Positions 1 through 8,051 of a stretch of 64,000 nt of DNA are shown here, piece by piece. A program made the position numbers and the translations under genes. How positions within the stretch are numbered: position 1 is the first letter of the stretch; every line of letters begins with the position of its first letter. A model generated the notes under the pieces. It saw nothing but the letters and a program-made list of their open reading frames with translations. It was not told where the DNA came from and searched no databases. Origin of the DNA: Candidatus Iainarchaeum sp. (GTDB taxonomy: Archaea > Iainarchaeota > Iainarchaeia > Iainarchaeales > UBA10219); the NCBI GenBank assembly GCA_018304425.1, contig JAGVWE010000004.1:187189-251188 (forward strand), in the 5' to 3' direction.

Positions 1-404
1 AGCCGCGCGATGACGAGCCCTGCCGCCGTGTAGTAGACGAAGTAGCCGACCACGAGGCTTGCGTAGAAGCCCGTGGGGTAAACCCTGCTCGTGTAAATGA
101 TGTAGGCTTCGGGTACCGCGGCAATGAACCACACCAGGAGGCCCAGCTTCCGGCCTTTCTCCACCCAGTTGCCTTGGAACCTCTGCCCCACCGCGTCGTA
201 GACCATGGCGGCGACCAAGCCCATGACGAAGGGATGCAGCCAGAACAGGGTCATCAAGGGGTCTTTGAGGTCGCGGATGGAGCCGAGTTCCGTCCACTTG
301 TAGGGAAACACCAGCTGGATGAGCGCTTCAAAGGCGAATGAAAGCACGAGGATGACGAGCCCGGCCGCGAGGCCCGCCAACAGGGTCCGCTTGTTCAAGC
401 ACAT
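1..404 (-). CDS. partial membrane protein (MCLNKRTLLAGLAAGLVILVLSFAFEALIQLVFPYKW...), runs off window
   Basis: Open frame from ATG at 404 to window edge on minus strand; hydrophobic segments. Confidence 0.6.
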   Translation of the reverse strand, partial: MCLNKRTLLAGLAAGLVILVLSFAFEALIQLVFPYKWTELGSIRDLKDPLMTLFWLHPFVMGLVAAMVYDAVGQRFQGNWVEKGRKLGLLVWFIAAVPEAYIIYTSRVYPTGFYASLVVGYFVYYTAAGLVIAR

Positions 405-450
405 GCCAAGACTAAGGAGTTAACTGCAATAAAAACGTTTCGCCGGGCGG

Positions 451-516
451 TTAGGGGGCACGTTTTTAGTCCCGTGGCCCCCAAAGAGAAAGAAAAATCC
501 CGCCTCCCGGATTTGC
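451..516. repeat. 66-bp direct repeat copy 1 (left putative att site) containing the last 19 nt of tRNA-Tyr
   Basis: 65/66 identical to 3334..3399: TTAGGGGGCACGTTTTTAGTCCCGTGGCCCCCAAAGAGAAAGAAAAATCCCGCCTCCCGGATTTGC. Confidence 0.9.
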
Positions 517-556
517 TGGTTCTAGCTTACTTGGAGTATTTGTAGCAGGAAGGTCG

Positions 557-817
557 CTAATATGCCTGGTCGTGGTGCGTGTAGTCTTCGAGTACCACGG
601 CCTTCCGGCTTTCGGCGATGGTATAAGTTAAAACGAAGGAACCGTAGATATGTACACGTCGCAGGTGCTGTAACGGCGCATGCAATGGCTTGAACCGGTG
701 CGGGTCTTCAAGGATTTGCCGGATTTTCTTCTGCAGGGCCGCATACTGTATCGGATCCCTTTTCGCCATTTTCGCGATTATTTTGTCCAAGCGCTTGCTC
801 GACTCGAGGAAATACAT
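557..817 (-). CDS. RelE/ParE-superfamily toxin-like protein
   Basis: 86 aa; ESSKRLDKIIAKMAKRDPIQYAALQKKI...PHRFKPLHAPLQHLRRVHIYGSFVLTYTI pattern of RelE/ParE fold; adjacent small upstream partner. Confidence 0.7.
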   Translation of the reverse strand: MYFLESSKRLDKIIAKMAKRDPIQYAALQKKIRQILEDPHRFKPLHAPLQHLRRVHIYGSFVLTYTIAESRKAVVLEDYTHHDQAY

Positions 818-818
818 G

Positions 819-1058
819 TCATTTCCTCATGGACGCGAACCACGCTTCGACATCTGGCACCCGGTATTTTTTCTCCTTCTGGTACCGCTTGAGCTTCTCG
901 ACGTATTCGGGCTTGAAAGGCCGCTCCAAGACCTCATACTCGTATTCTTCGACGAGCTTCTCGATGGCCTGGCTCTTGTCCCTCAAATCGTATTTGGCCT
1001 TCACTAGGTTGATGACCCGGTTGGCCCGCTTGCTGATGGAAATGATGGCCTGCACCAT
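819..1058 (-). CDS. putative antitoxin partner (79 aa)
   Basis: Immediately upstream of the RelE-like ORF; MVQAIISISKRANRVINLVKAKYDLRDKSQAIEKLVEEY resembles small archaeal RHH/DUF2683-type partners. Confidence 0.55.
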   Translation of the reverse strand: MVQAIISISKRANRVINLVKAKYDLRDKSQAIEKLVEEYEYEVLERPFKPEYVEKLKRYQKEKKYRVPDVEAWFASMRK

Positions 1059-1070
1059 GCAAAATCACCC

Positions 1071-1099
1071 GTATTAATATGGTGTTAATACGGTATTAA
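1071..1099. promoter_or_regulatory. putative operator/promoter of the TA pair
   Basis: GTATTAA..TTAATAC inverted repeat plus third GTATTAA copy just upstream of antitoxin ATG (1058). Confidence 0.4.
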
Positions 1100-1113
1100 T
1101 AAGAGTTTCGGCT

Positions 1114-1587
1114 CTACAAAAGGCGCGCCAATTGGATGACGTCCACATAGCCGGTTTTTTGCTTGCAGTGCTTTCGGAGCCTTCCCTCTCGCTTGAACCC
1201 GAACTTCCGGTAGAACCAGTGGGCTTTCCGGTTGTCGGCTTCGGCCCGCAACTGTACGCGCTTGATTCCCTGTCTGCGGGCCCGCGCCAGGAAGAACCGC
1301 ATGAGCCTGCTGCCGAGGCCCTTGCGGTGGAGGCAGGGCCGCACCGCGAACGCGCTGATGTTTACCACGTGACGGCACTTTCCGACTTCGCGGAGGTAGC
1401 CGCCATAGGCCAGGACTTTGCCCGTTTCCTCGACTACCCACATTTCTTTTTCCTTCATCAGCCGCTTCCACAGCTTCTTGAAGGCCGGCAACGGCATCCA
1501 GTCGAAGTGCATGAACGGTTCGACGTCGGGATGATAGTAGATTTCGTAGACGCTGGCTGCATCCGAGGATTTGGCGCGGCGGATCAT
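1114..1587 (-). CDS. GNAT-family N-acetyltransferase
   Basis: 157 aa; AFAVRPCLHRKGLGSRLMRFFLARARRQGIKRVQLRAEADNRKAHWFYRKFGFKREGRLR. Confidence 0.85.
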   Translation of the reverse strand: MIRRAKSSDAASVYEIYYHPDVEPFMHFDWMPLPAFKKLWKRLMKEKEMWVVEETGKVLAYGGYLREVGKCRHVVNISAFAVRPCLHRKGLGSRLMRFFLARARRQGIKRVQLRAEADNRKAHWFYRKFGFKREGRLRKHCKQKTGYVDVIQLARLL

Positions 1588-2324
1588 CCACGAACCCCAA
1601 CCCGTCCTTTCTCGGCCGCCGTTCCGCCCTTCCTGAATACCAGCAGGTTTTCGGCCACTTCGAGGGGAAGGGGGTCCCTAACCCCGTGTTCTTGGAGGGC
1701 GGCCTGGAAGTCTCCGGCGATGTTCTCGGTCGTGGCTTCATCCAGTTCGAACCCGTTTTCCTTGAACAGCCGAATCCATTCCGTCCCAGGTTTTTCGTTG
1801 CAGTGGTAGAAATAGCTTTTTGGGCCGCCGTAGGGGGAGCTGAAGACCACCGTGTCGGAGCTGCGGGTAACCGTTTCGAGGAGCGTTCGGGTGGCCCGGT
1901 TGGGGATGTGTTCCGCCACTTCCGAGCAAATGGCTAAATCGAATTTTTTCCCCAGTTCCAGCGGCTTCCGCAAATCGTGTTCAATCATCTTTTCCGGTGG
2001 AATCAGCGCCAGTTTGACCGCCGCCCTGCTGCCGTCCACGCCCAGGATTTCCCGGCCGCGTTCCTGGAAGCAATGCAGGTAGGTTCCGATGCCGCAGCCG
2101 ATGTCCACCACGCTGTGCGGGTCGAGGTGTTTCACGAGGACATCGGCGAATAGTTTTGGCGCCGTATGGCGGCGTTCCTCGAACCGCAGGTAAGAGGTGG
2201 AGAAGAACTTTTCGTCGTACAACGCGTCCACCTGTTCCTTGAATGGGGCGAGGAGGATGGTTTTCAGCCGCCACAACTTGTAGCGCCCCCATCCAAGGAG
2301 CGTCTCAAGGCGTTTTCCTGTCAT
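1584..2324 (-). CDS. class I SAM-dependent methyltransferase
   Basis: VVDIGCGIGTYLHCFQERGREILGVDGS motif; start chosen at MTGKRLETLLGWG. Confidence 0.8.
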   Translation of the reverse strand: MTGKRLETLLGWGRYKLWRLKTILLAPFKEQVDALYDEKFFSTSYLRFEERRHTAPKLFADVLVKHLDPHSVVDIGCGIGTYLHCFQERGREILGVDGSRAAVKLALIPPEKMIEHDLRKPLELGKKFDLAICSEVAEHIPNRATRTLLETVTRSSDTVVFSSPYGGPKSYFYHCNEKPGTEWIRLFKENGFELDEATTENIAGDFQAALQEHGVRDPLPLEVAENLLVFRKGGTAAEKGRVGVRG

Positions 2325-2373
2325 TCTACTCCCAGTTGGTTGGACTTTTTCGGCATGGGCCGGTAGCGGGTGG

Positions 2374-3297
2374 TTAGTTGTTTTTGGTCTTGCGTTCACG
2401 GTTTTCGCCTTCCAACAGGAAGTCCTTGTACTGGTTTCCATACACGTTATACAGGTATTTGAGGAATGGTTTCTCCTTTTTCTTCGCGTCGACTTCCCTG
2501 AGCACCAGGTAATACAGCATTTTCTCGGCGTCGAAGATGTTCAGCAGCGGATAACCGTTTCTGAAGAGCGCGTGGTTCATCAGGAGCCTGGAGAGGCGCC
2601 CGTTGCCGTCCATGAAGGGATGGATTTTCACGAATTTCAGGTGCACGAGCCCGGCCAATTCAAACGGGTGCAGGAGGTTTTCGGCTTCCCTGAGCCAGGA
2701 GAAGAACCGCACCATTTCGCTCGGCACCTTTTCCGGGGGCGGGGGCCGGTAATTTCCGACGATGTTTTGCCCTTTCCGTATCCGGCCGGCTTCCGGATGG
2801 ACCCCCCGCATCTGGAGGGCGTGCAGTCTCAGCACGAGGTCTTGGTCGATGATTCCCTTGTAATCGAAGAGGAAGTCGATGCATTCCTTCATGTTCTTGA
2901 CTTCCTGCACGTCGCGCTTCGTGTGTTCCGCTTTGGGTTTTTTGCCTTCCAGCACGCCCTTCGTGTCCTCGTAACTCAGCGAGTTGCCTTCGATGGCGTT
3001 GGTGTTGTAGACGAAGCCGACCATGCGTTCTTTCTCGGTCTTCCACAGGCTTTTCCCGATTTTGTGTTTCGCCGCATAGGCGGCCTTGATGCGGTCGACG
3101 ATTTTCATTTGCTTGGCCGTCATCAGCCGCCGGACCGGCTGGACCAGCGAAAGTTCTTTCTCGGCCAGCGCAAGATTCGAGAGGTCAGCTCCGACGTATT
3201 TCCGGATTTTCTTCCACTTGCCCGGCGACACGCGAATATTCCGGGAGAGGTAGAAATATTCCTTGCCTCCTATCCTCTTCTTCTCGACGTAGGCCAT
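2374..3297 (-). CDS. Fic-domain protein (class II type, N-terminal inhibitory motif)
   Basis: HPFMDGNGRLSR Fic motif; NAIEGNSLS inhibitory-helix-like motif. Confidence 0.9.
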   Translation of the reverse strand: MAYVEKKRIGGKEYFYLSRNIRVSPGKWKKIRKYVGADLSNLALAEKELSLVQPVRRLMTAKQMKIVDRIKAAYAAKHKIGKSLWKTEKERMVGFVYNTNAIEGNSLSYEDTKGVLEGKKPKAEHTKRDVQEVKNMKECIDFLFDYKGIIDQDLVLRLHALQMRGVHPEAGRIRKGQNIVGNYRPPPPEKVPSEMVRFFSWLREAENLLHPFELAGLVHLKFVKIHPFMDGNGRLSRLLMNHALFRNGYPLLNIFDAEKMLYYLVLREVDAKKKEKPFLKYLYNVYGNQYKDFLLEGENRERKTKNN

Positions 3298-3333
3298 ACA
3301 ACAATTAGGGAGCACAAAATTTAAAAACCTATT

Positions 3334-3399
3334 TTAGGGGGCACGTTTTTAGTCCTGTGGCCCCCAAAGAGAAAGAAAAATCCCGCCTCCCGGATTTGC
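3334..3399. repeat. 66-bp direct repeat copy 2 (right putative att site) overlapping tRNA-Tyr 3' end
   Basis: 65/66 identical to 451..516. Confidence 0.9.
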
Positions 3400-3506
3400 A
3401 CCGGGGATCTTCTGGTCGCTGCCTCGTCTCCACGCGCTGGACCCGCTTTTACGCGGGTGTCCAACAGTCTACAGCCAGACGCGTTAGCTACTACGCTAAG
3501 GCGGGA
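3381..3506 (-). tRNA. tRNA-Tyr(GUA) with intron of about 50 nt
   Basis: Reverse complement TCCCGCCTTAGCGTAGTAGCTAACGCGTCTGGCTGTAGA...CCAGAAGATCCCCGGTGCAAATCCGGGAGGCGGGA; acceptor, D, anticodon and T arms pair. Confidence 0.88.
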
Positions 3507-3595
3507 TACGCCTTGGCTTGCCCTGAATGGGCTCGCCTACCCAAATAGGTTGGGCATCCTTTTTATTCTTTGCCTTTTAGGGCCTGCCCCGGGCC

Positions 3596-4345
3596 TTACA
3601 AGACCGAAATAAGCAGGTAGAACGCGCCAAAGCCCACGCACCACCAGCCGAAGTTGATGCGTTCCGCGAACTTGAGGAGCACGCCAATCGAGGCATAGCC
3701 CACCGTGAAGGAGGCGAGCACGCCGAGCCAGATGTTGGGGTCGGGGACGAAGCCCTCCGCAGCCCCGAAGAGGACTTCGGCTGCTGCCACGGTGGGGATG
3801 CTCAGCAGGAAGCTCAGGCGAAAGGCCTGCTCGGGCTTGAAGCCCTCCAACAAGAGCACGCTGGTCGTGGTGCCGCTGCGGCTGATGCCTGGCAGCACGG
3901 AAAAGCCCTGTGCCAGTCCCAGCAGGACCGCGTTTTTCTTGGTGAAGAAGCCGTGCCTTCCCAGGTGCGCGAACAATTCCAGCAACCCCGTGGCCACCAA
4001 GAAGAAGCCGATGACCGGCATGACCAGGCGGGTGTTCAACGCAAGTTTTTTCAGCAATAGGAGGCTGGGCACCGCCGTGACTCCCGTGGCCAGCAGGGTG
4101 ACGAAGAGGAACCGCGCAAGCTTGGGATCCTTCCAGGCGAGCAGTTCCCTGATTTCGTGGCGGAAGTAAACCGTGGCCGCGGCCAGCGTGCCCACGTGGA
4201 GGAACAGCGAGTGGCTGACGGATTCCTGGACGGTTAAGCCGAAGACCCGCATGGCCAGCACCATGACCTGGCCCTGGCTGCTGATGGGCAGCCACTCGGT
4301 GATGCCTTGGATGACTCCCAAGACCAGGGACTGGAACAGGTCCAT
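3596..4345 (-). CDS. uppP: undecaprenyl-diphosphatase UppP/BacA family
   Basis: GVIQGITEWLPISSQGQ and LPGISRSGTTTSVLLL motifs. Confidence 0.9.
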   Translation of the reverse strand: MDLFQSLVLGVIQGITEWLPISSQGQVMVLAMRVFGLTVQESVSHSLFLHVGTLAAATVYFRHEIRELLAWKDPKLARFLFVTLLATGVTAVPSLLLLKKLALNTRLVMPVIGFFLVATGLLELFAHLGRHGFFTKKNAVLLGLAQGFSVLPGISRSGTTTSVLLLEGFKPEQAFRLSFLLSIPTVAAAEVLFGAAEGFVPDPNIWLGVLASFTVGYASIGVLLKFAERINFGWWCVGFGAFYLLISVL

Positions 4346-4425
4346 GCCATGTTAGTGTGGCCACCCCTATAAATGGCTTTTCCTCTGCCTTTAAATTCAC
4401 GTAATGCCTTAATTTAGGGGATTGC

Positions 4426-5307
4426 ATGGCTTTGACTTCGCTGGTGGCCAAGACCTTCAAGGAGGCCAAGATGGTCACGGGCCTGGCCAAGAACACCCTG
4501 GTCTTCAAGCTCAAGCGCAGGGCGCTCCGCAAGCGGTTCCGGTTCGGCAAAATCGAGACCATCGTGGTCGACATGGATGGCACGCTGTTCGAAAGCGATG
4601 CCGGCAAGGAAGCCTTGAACCTCACCTTTTCCGACCTCGTCGAAGAAGGCATTCCCAGGGGAGAACTCATCTACAACCTCATCATGCGCCGCATCTCCCA
4701 CGGCATTTACTCGATTGAGGACGCCATCATCAACGGCAACAAGCTCCTCGCCGGCAAGGGCTTCAAGCGAAGCGACTTCCGGAAGGTCTTGGAGATGTGC
4801 AAGCCCGGCCTCCGCCTGCAATTGATTCAGGCCTTGAAGGAACTCAAGAAGCGGACCAACGCGAAACTCGTCTTAGCTACGTTATCCAGCGTGGAATTCG
4901 GCCAGGACCTCAATGACTTCCTGCGCCGGAAGCATGGCTTCAAATTCGACGGCATCATCGGCTCGAGCCTGGTCTTCGACCGGCAGAACCGCATCACGGG
5001 CCTCCGCGAAATCATCGGAACCCGCAACCGCGTCATCGGCAGCATCCGCGTGCGGACCAAGCTGAAGGCCCTGCGCGACCTCTTCCGTGAGCGGGGCTGG
5101 CGGTTTGACTTGAACACCGCCTTGTTGATTACGGATGGCTACGGCGACATCGACCTGGCCAAGGACATGAAGACCGTGCTCATCAAGCCCAGGCGCATGA
5201 TGAACGTGGCCCAGAAGGTCTCGCAGAAGCTGCGGCTCGCCGACCTCATCGTAAAAGACGACTGCGGCCTGAAAGAGCGGCTCCTGGCCCTCATCGGCGG
5301 GCGATGA
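4426..5307 (+). CDS. HAD-superfamily phosphatase-like protein
   Basis: VVDMDGTLFESDAG motif I; LLITDGYGDIDLAKDM motif IV. Confidence 0.8.
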   Translation: MALTSLVAKTFKEAKMVTGLAKNTLVFKLKRRALRKRFRFGKIETIVVDMDGTLFESDAGKEALNLTFSDLVEEGIPRGELIYNLIMRRISHGIYSIEDAIINGNKLLAGKGFKRSDFRKVLEMCKPGLRLQLIQALKELKKRTNAKLVLATLSSVEFGQDLNDFLRRKHGFKFDGIIGSSLVFDRQNRITGLREIIGTRNRVIGSIRVRTKLKALRDLFRERGWRFDLNTALLITDGYGDIDLAKDMKTVLIKPRRMMNVAQKVSQKLRLADLIVKDDCGLKERLLALIGGR

Positions 5308-6190
5308 GCAGGCCCCGTTTCACGAACAATTCCTCGTAGCCCAGGGGCCACAACAGGGTCGTCCAGATCCCGGCCAAAAAGTAGAGGATGTAGCTCGCAT
5401 TCGGGGTCACCCACGCGAACCGGTAGACGTAGATGGGCGCGAGCAAGGCGAGCAAACCCGCGTACCCGATGGCTTCCTTCCAGTAGAGGTGCCTTCGCTT
5501 GACCACGAACTTTTCCATGCGCAGTTCCTTGGACGCGAAGAACCCCACGTAAAAGCCAAGCAACGCCGAGATGAGGGGGATGTAGTCCATGAACGCCAGG
5601 GCCAGCATGGCCAGCACGACCACGATGATCAACGCGACCTCGTCGCCCAACTGGGTGAGCCTGAAATGCTTGTGACGCCACACGTTTTCCACGTGGCGAT
5701 TGGCTTTGCCCATCAGCCAGCCCAGTGCAAGGCCCCCGATGACGTCCGTGGGATAGTGCACGCCCAGGTACACCCTTGAAACCGCTACCCCGATTACCAG
5801 CACCGCCAGCAAGGCCTTGAGCGCCGGAAAATAGGGGGCAAGGTGCGCGTACATGGCGGCGGCCAGGCTTGCATGCCCGCTTGGAAACGAGGGGGTCACA
5901 AACTTGTCGTGTTCGAGTACTTCCAGCCAGGGAAGGCTGGGCCGCGGCCGGCCCACCATGAATTTGAGGATGCCGGTTGCGACCAGCGTGAACAACACGG
6001 TGTTGACCAGGAAAAACCCCCGCGACTCCCGGCCAGACCAGTAAATGCCGGCAATGAGGAGCAGCCACACCAGGGGGTCGCCGGCCAGCGTCCAAGCCGT
6101 GAACAAGAGGTTCAGTCCCGGGGCGTGCAGGGCTTGAACGCCGTTGACAATGGCTTCATCCAGCCCCAAGACACCCAACTGCAGGCTCAT
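5291..6190 (-). CDS. PAP2-family membrane phosphatase
   Basis: KFMVGRPRPS, PSFPSGHASLAAA, SRVYLGVHYPTDVIGG motifs. Confidence 0.9.
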   Translation of the reverse strand: MSLQLGVLGLDEAIVNGVQALHAPGLNLLFTAWTLAGDPLVWLLLIAGIYWSGRESRGFFLVNTVLFTLVATGILKFMVGRPRPSLPWLEVLEHDKFVTPSFPSGHASLAAAMYAHLAPYFPALKALLAVLVIGVAVSRVYLGVHYPTDVIGGLALGWLMGKANRHVENVWRHKHFRLTQLGDEVALIIVVVLAMLALAFMDYIPLISALLGFYVGFFASKELRMEKFVVKRRHLYWKEAIGYAGLLALLAPIYVYRFAWVTPNASYILYFLAGIWTTLLWPLGYEELFVKRGLLIARR

Positions 6191-6269
6191 GACACGCTAT
6201 TTAAGGGCAAAACCTCGATATAAACCTTTAGGCCTGGCAAAAACGTCTCATACCTCGCATGGGACAACC

Positions 6270-6719
6270 CTAGACCTTGCTCTTCATGACCCTTTTCATG
6301 CCCGGGATCTCAATCGAGGAATAGTCAATCATCAGCTTGCATTCCTTGAACGCCTTGCGCAAGGCATACACCTTGCAGAAGTCAAACAACTCGCCTCGCT
6401 CGTTCTTCTGGAGCTTGGGCAGCTCCGTAATCTCGTTGATGACCGCCGAGACCTTGCGCCCGTTGACGGCCGCGAGCACGCCGGCGAGGTCGGCCTCGGT
6501 CTTGCCCGGCTTTATCTCTTCTTTCAGCGCGGCGTCCAGCTTGTCCAAGGCCACGCACTTGCGCAGGTTCTCCTCGACCTTCTTGTCGATGCCCGTGCCC
6601 AGGCTCGCGAGGAACTCCATGACCGTGCGGGGCTCCATGCCCGGTTCGACCTTCAGCTTCTTCACCGAAACCCAGTCCTCGTAGTTCGCCACGAATTGAA
6701 TGAACTTCTCGTCCGCCAT
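6270..6719 (-). CDS. hypothetical protein
   Basis: Complete ORF MADEKFIQFVANYEDWVSVKKL... Confidence 0.6.
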   Translation of the reverse strand: MADEKFIQFVANYEDWVSVKKLKVEPGMEPRTVMEFLASLGTGIDKKVEENLRKCVALDKLDAALKEEIKPGKTEADLAGVLAAVNGRKVSAVINEITELPKLQKNERGELFDFCKVYALRKAFKECKLMIDYSSIEIPGMKRVMKSKV

Positions 6720-6830
6720 GCGTTCGCCTCCCAAAAAACGGCTCCCAATAGCTTACTTCAAGCAGGTATTTAATTGTTTGGCTACCACCAGAAGCCTTGC
6801 TTTTGCTGGTGGGAAAAAACGCCGTCGGCT

Positions 6831-7841
6831 TCACTTCACGTGCGCCTGCACCAGCTCGACGCCCGCCTCTTGGAGGATGCGTTTCGCGGTCTCCGAAACC
6901 GCGTACTCCACGTTGTACACCACTTTCGCAATGCCCGCGTTGATGGCCATCTTCGCGCACTGCAGGCAGGGGCTCATCGTAGTGTAAAGGGTGGAACCCT
7001 TCAATTCCACGCCATGGTAGGAGGCCTGCACGATGGCGTTTTCCTCGGCATGCGAGCACACGCATTCCTCGAGATTCGTTCCCGACTTGGCGAAGCTGTT
7101 GCACCGCGGGCAGCCGCCCTCGTTGCAGTTGCGCACGCCGCGCGGGGTGCCATTGTAGCCCGTGGAGATAAGCCGCTTGTCTTTCACGATGACCGCGCCT
7201 ATCTTCCGCTTCACGCAGTTGCTTCGGCTCGAGACCTCCCGCGCGATGTGGATGAAGTACTCGTCCCAGCTCGGCCGCTCGAAGTTCTGTGGTAGCCCTG
7301 CAATCGTCGCGTCGGCATTCTTGTACAAGTGTTCGAGGCTGCCGTCGTTCACGACCTCCACGTCGGCCATCCCCCGCAAAGCATCCAGTTGCTGTGCGCT
7401 CGCATCCGCATTCCGTGCCTCCCGTTCCTCGGCTTTCCTGAACTCGGCCAGCGTCTTCGAGTCCCCGGTCCGCTTGCGGTCCAGCGCGCGCTTGAACCGC
7501 ACTTCGGTCGGCGCCTCAATCCACAGCAAGTGGAAGTTGCCCGCCGCCTTCAAGGCCGAAACCTCGGCCGGGTTGCGGATGCTGTCAATCACCCAGTTCG
7601 AGTCCTTCTTGAGGCGCGGCAGGATGCGTTCCGCGAGCACGGCCGGGCCGAATTTCTCGCGCAGTTCGTTGCCCAAGCCAATCATGGCATCGCGGCTCTC
7701 CGACTGGCCGCGGGCCTTCAACTCGTCGCGGATGACGTCGGAAAGCGAGGCATAGCCGAAGCTCTTGGCCTTCAAGTGCTCGGCCACCGTGCCCTTCCCC
7801 GCGCAATTCCTGCCCGTTAAACCGATGAGCATCGTATCCAC
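6831..7841 (-). CDS. P-loop nucleotide kinase-like domain fused to dCMP/cytidine deaminase-like domain
   Basis: GLTGRNCAGKGTVAEHL P-loop; C-terminal CSHAEENAIVQA...MSPCLQCAKMAINAGI zinc-deaminase motifs. Confidence 0.9.
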   Translation of the reverse strand: MDTMLIGLTGRNCAGKGTVAEHLKAKSFGYASLSDVIRDELKARGQSESRDAMIGLGNELREKFGPAVLAERILPRLKKDSNWVIDSIRNPAEVSALKAAGNFHLLWIEAPTEVRFKRALDRKRTGDSKTLAEFRKAEEREARNADASAQQLDALRGMADVEVVNDGSLEHLYKNADATIAGLPQNFERPSWDEYFIHIAREVSSRSNCVKRKIGAVIVKDKRLISTGYNGTPRGVRNCNEGGCPRCNSFAKSGTNLEECVCSHAEENAIVQASYHGVELKGSTLYTTMSPCLQCAKMAINAGIAKVVYNVEYAVSETAKRILQEAGVELVQAHVK

Positions 7842-7903
7842 CTATTTCCGCCCCAAGCAGTTTTAAAGCCAATCCATTCCTTGCCATCAAGCCGAGGGGC
7901 AAC

Positions 7904-7912
7904 CTTTAAATT
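7904..7912 (+). promoter_or_regulatory. putative TATA box of the trp operon
   Basis: CTTTAAATT; predicted start about 25-27 nt downstream lands at the ATG of the 7936 mini-ORF. Confidence 0.45.
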
Positions 7913-7935
7913 CTCGTCGGTTGTAAGTTAACTGT

Positions 7936-7980
7936 ATGCACGCGCCAAGAAGGGATTTACTTTGGCACCCGTTCCACTGA
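7936..7980 (+). CDS. candidate trp leader mini-ORF MHAPRRDLLWHPFH*
   Basis: Likely leaderless ATG; one Trp codon; followed by terminator-like hairpin before trpD. Confidence 0.35.
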   Translation: MHAPRRDLLWHPFH

Positions 7981-7996
7981 TTTAACCAGCGTGCGC

Positions 7997-8015
7997 ACTG
8001 GCAAGGCCAGTTTTT
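7997..8015 (+). terminator. intrinsic-terminator-like hairpin in the trp 5' leader
   Basis: ACTGGC-AAG-GCCAGT followed by a T5 tract. Confidence 0.45.
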
Positions 8016-8051
8016 CCCCCGGCTTTTTCAAAAAGGCTGCTAACTTTAGAA

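Noticed and set aside
3537-4670. 377-aa minus ORF overlapping uppP
   Set aside because: Alternate frame of uppP and antisense of the HAD gene; uppP frame has clear family motifs.
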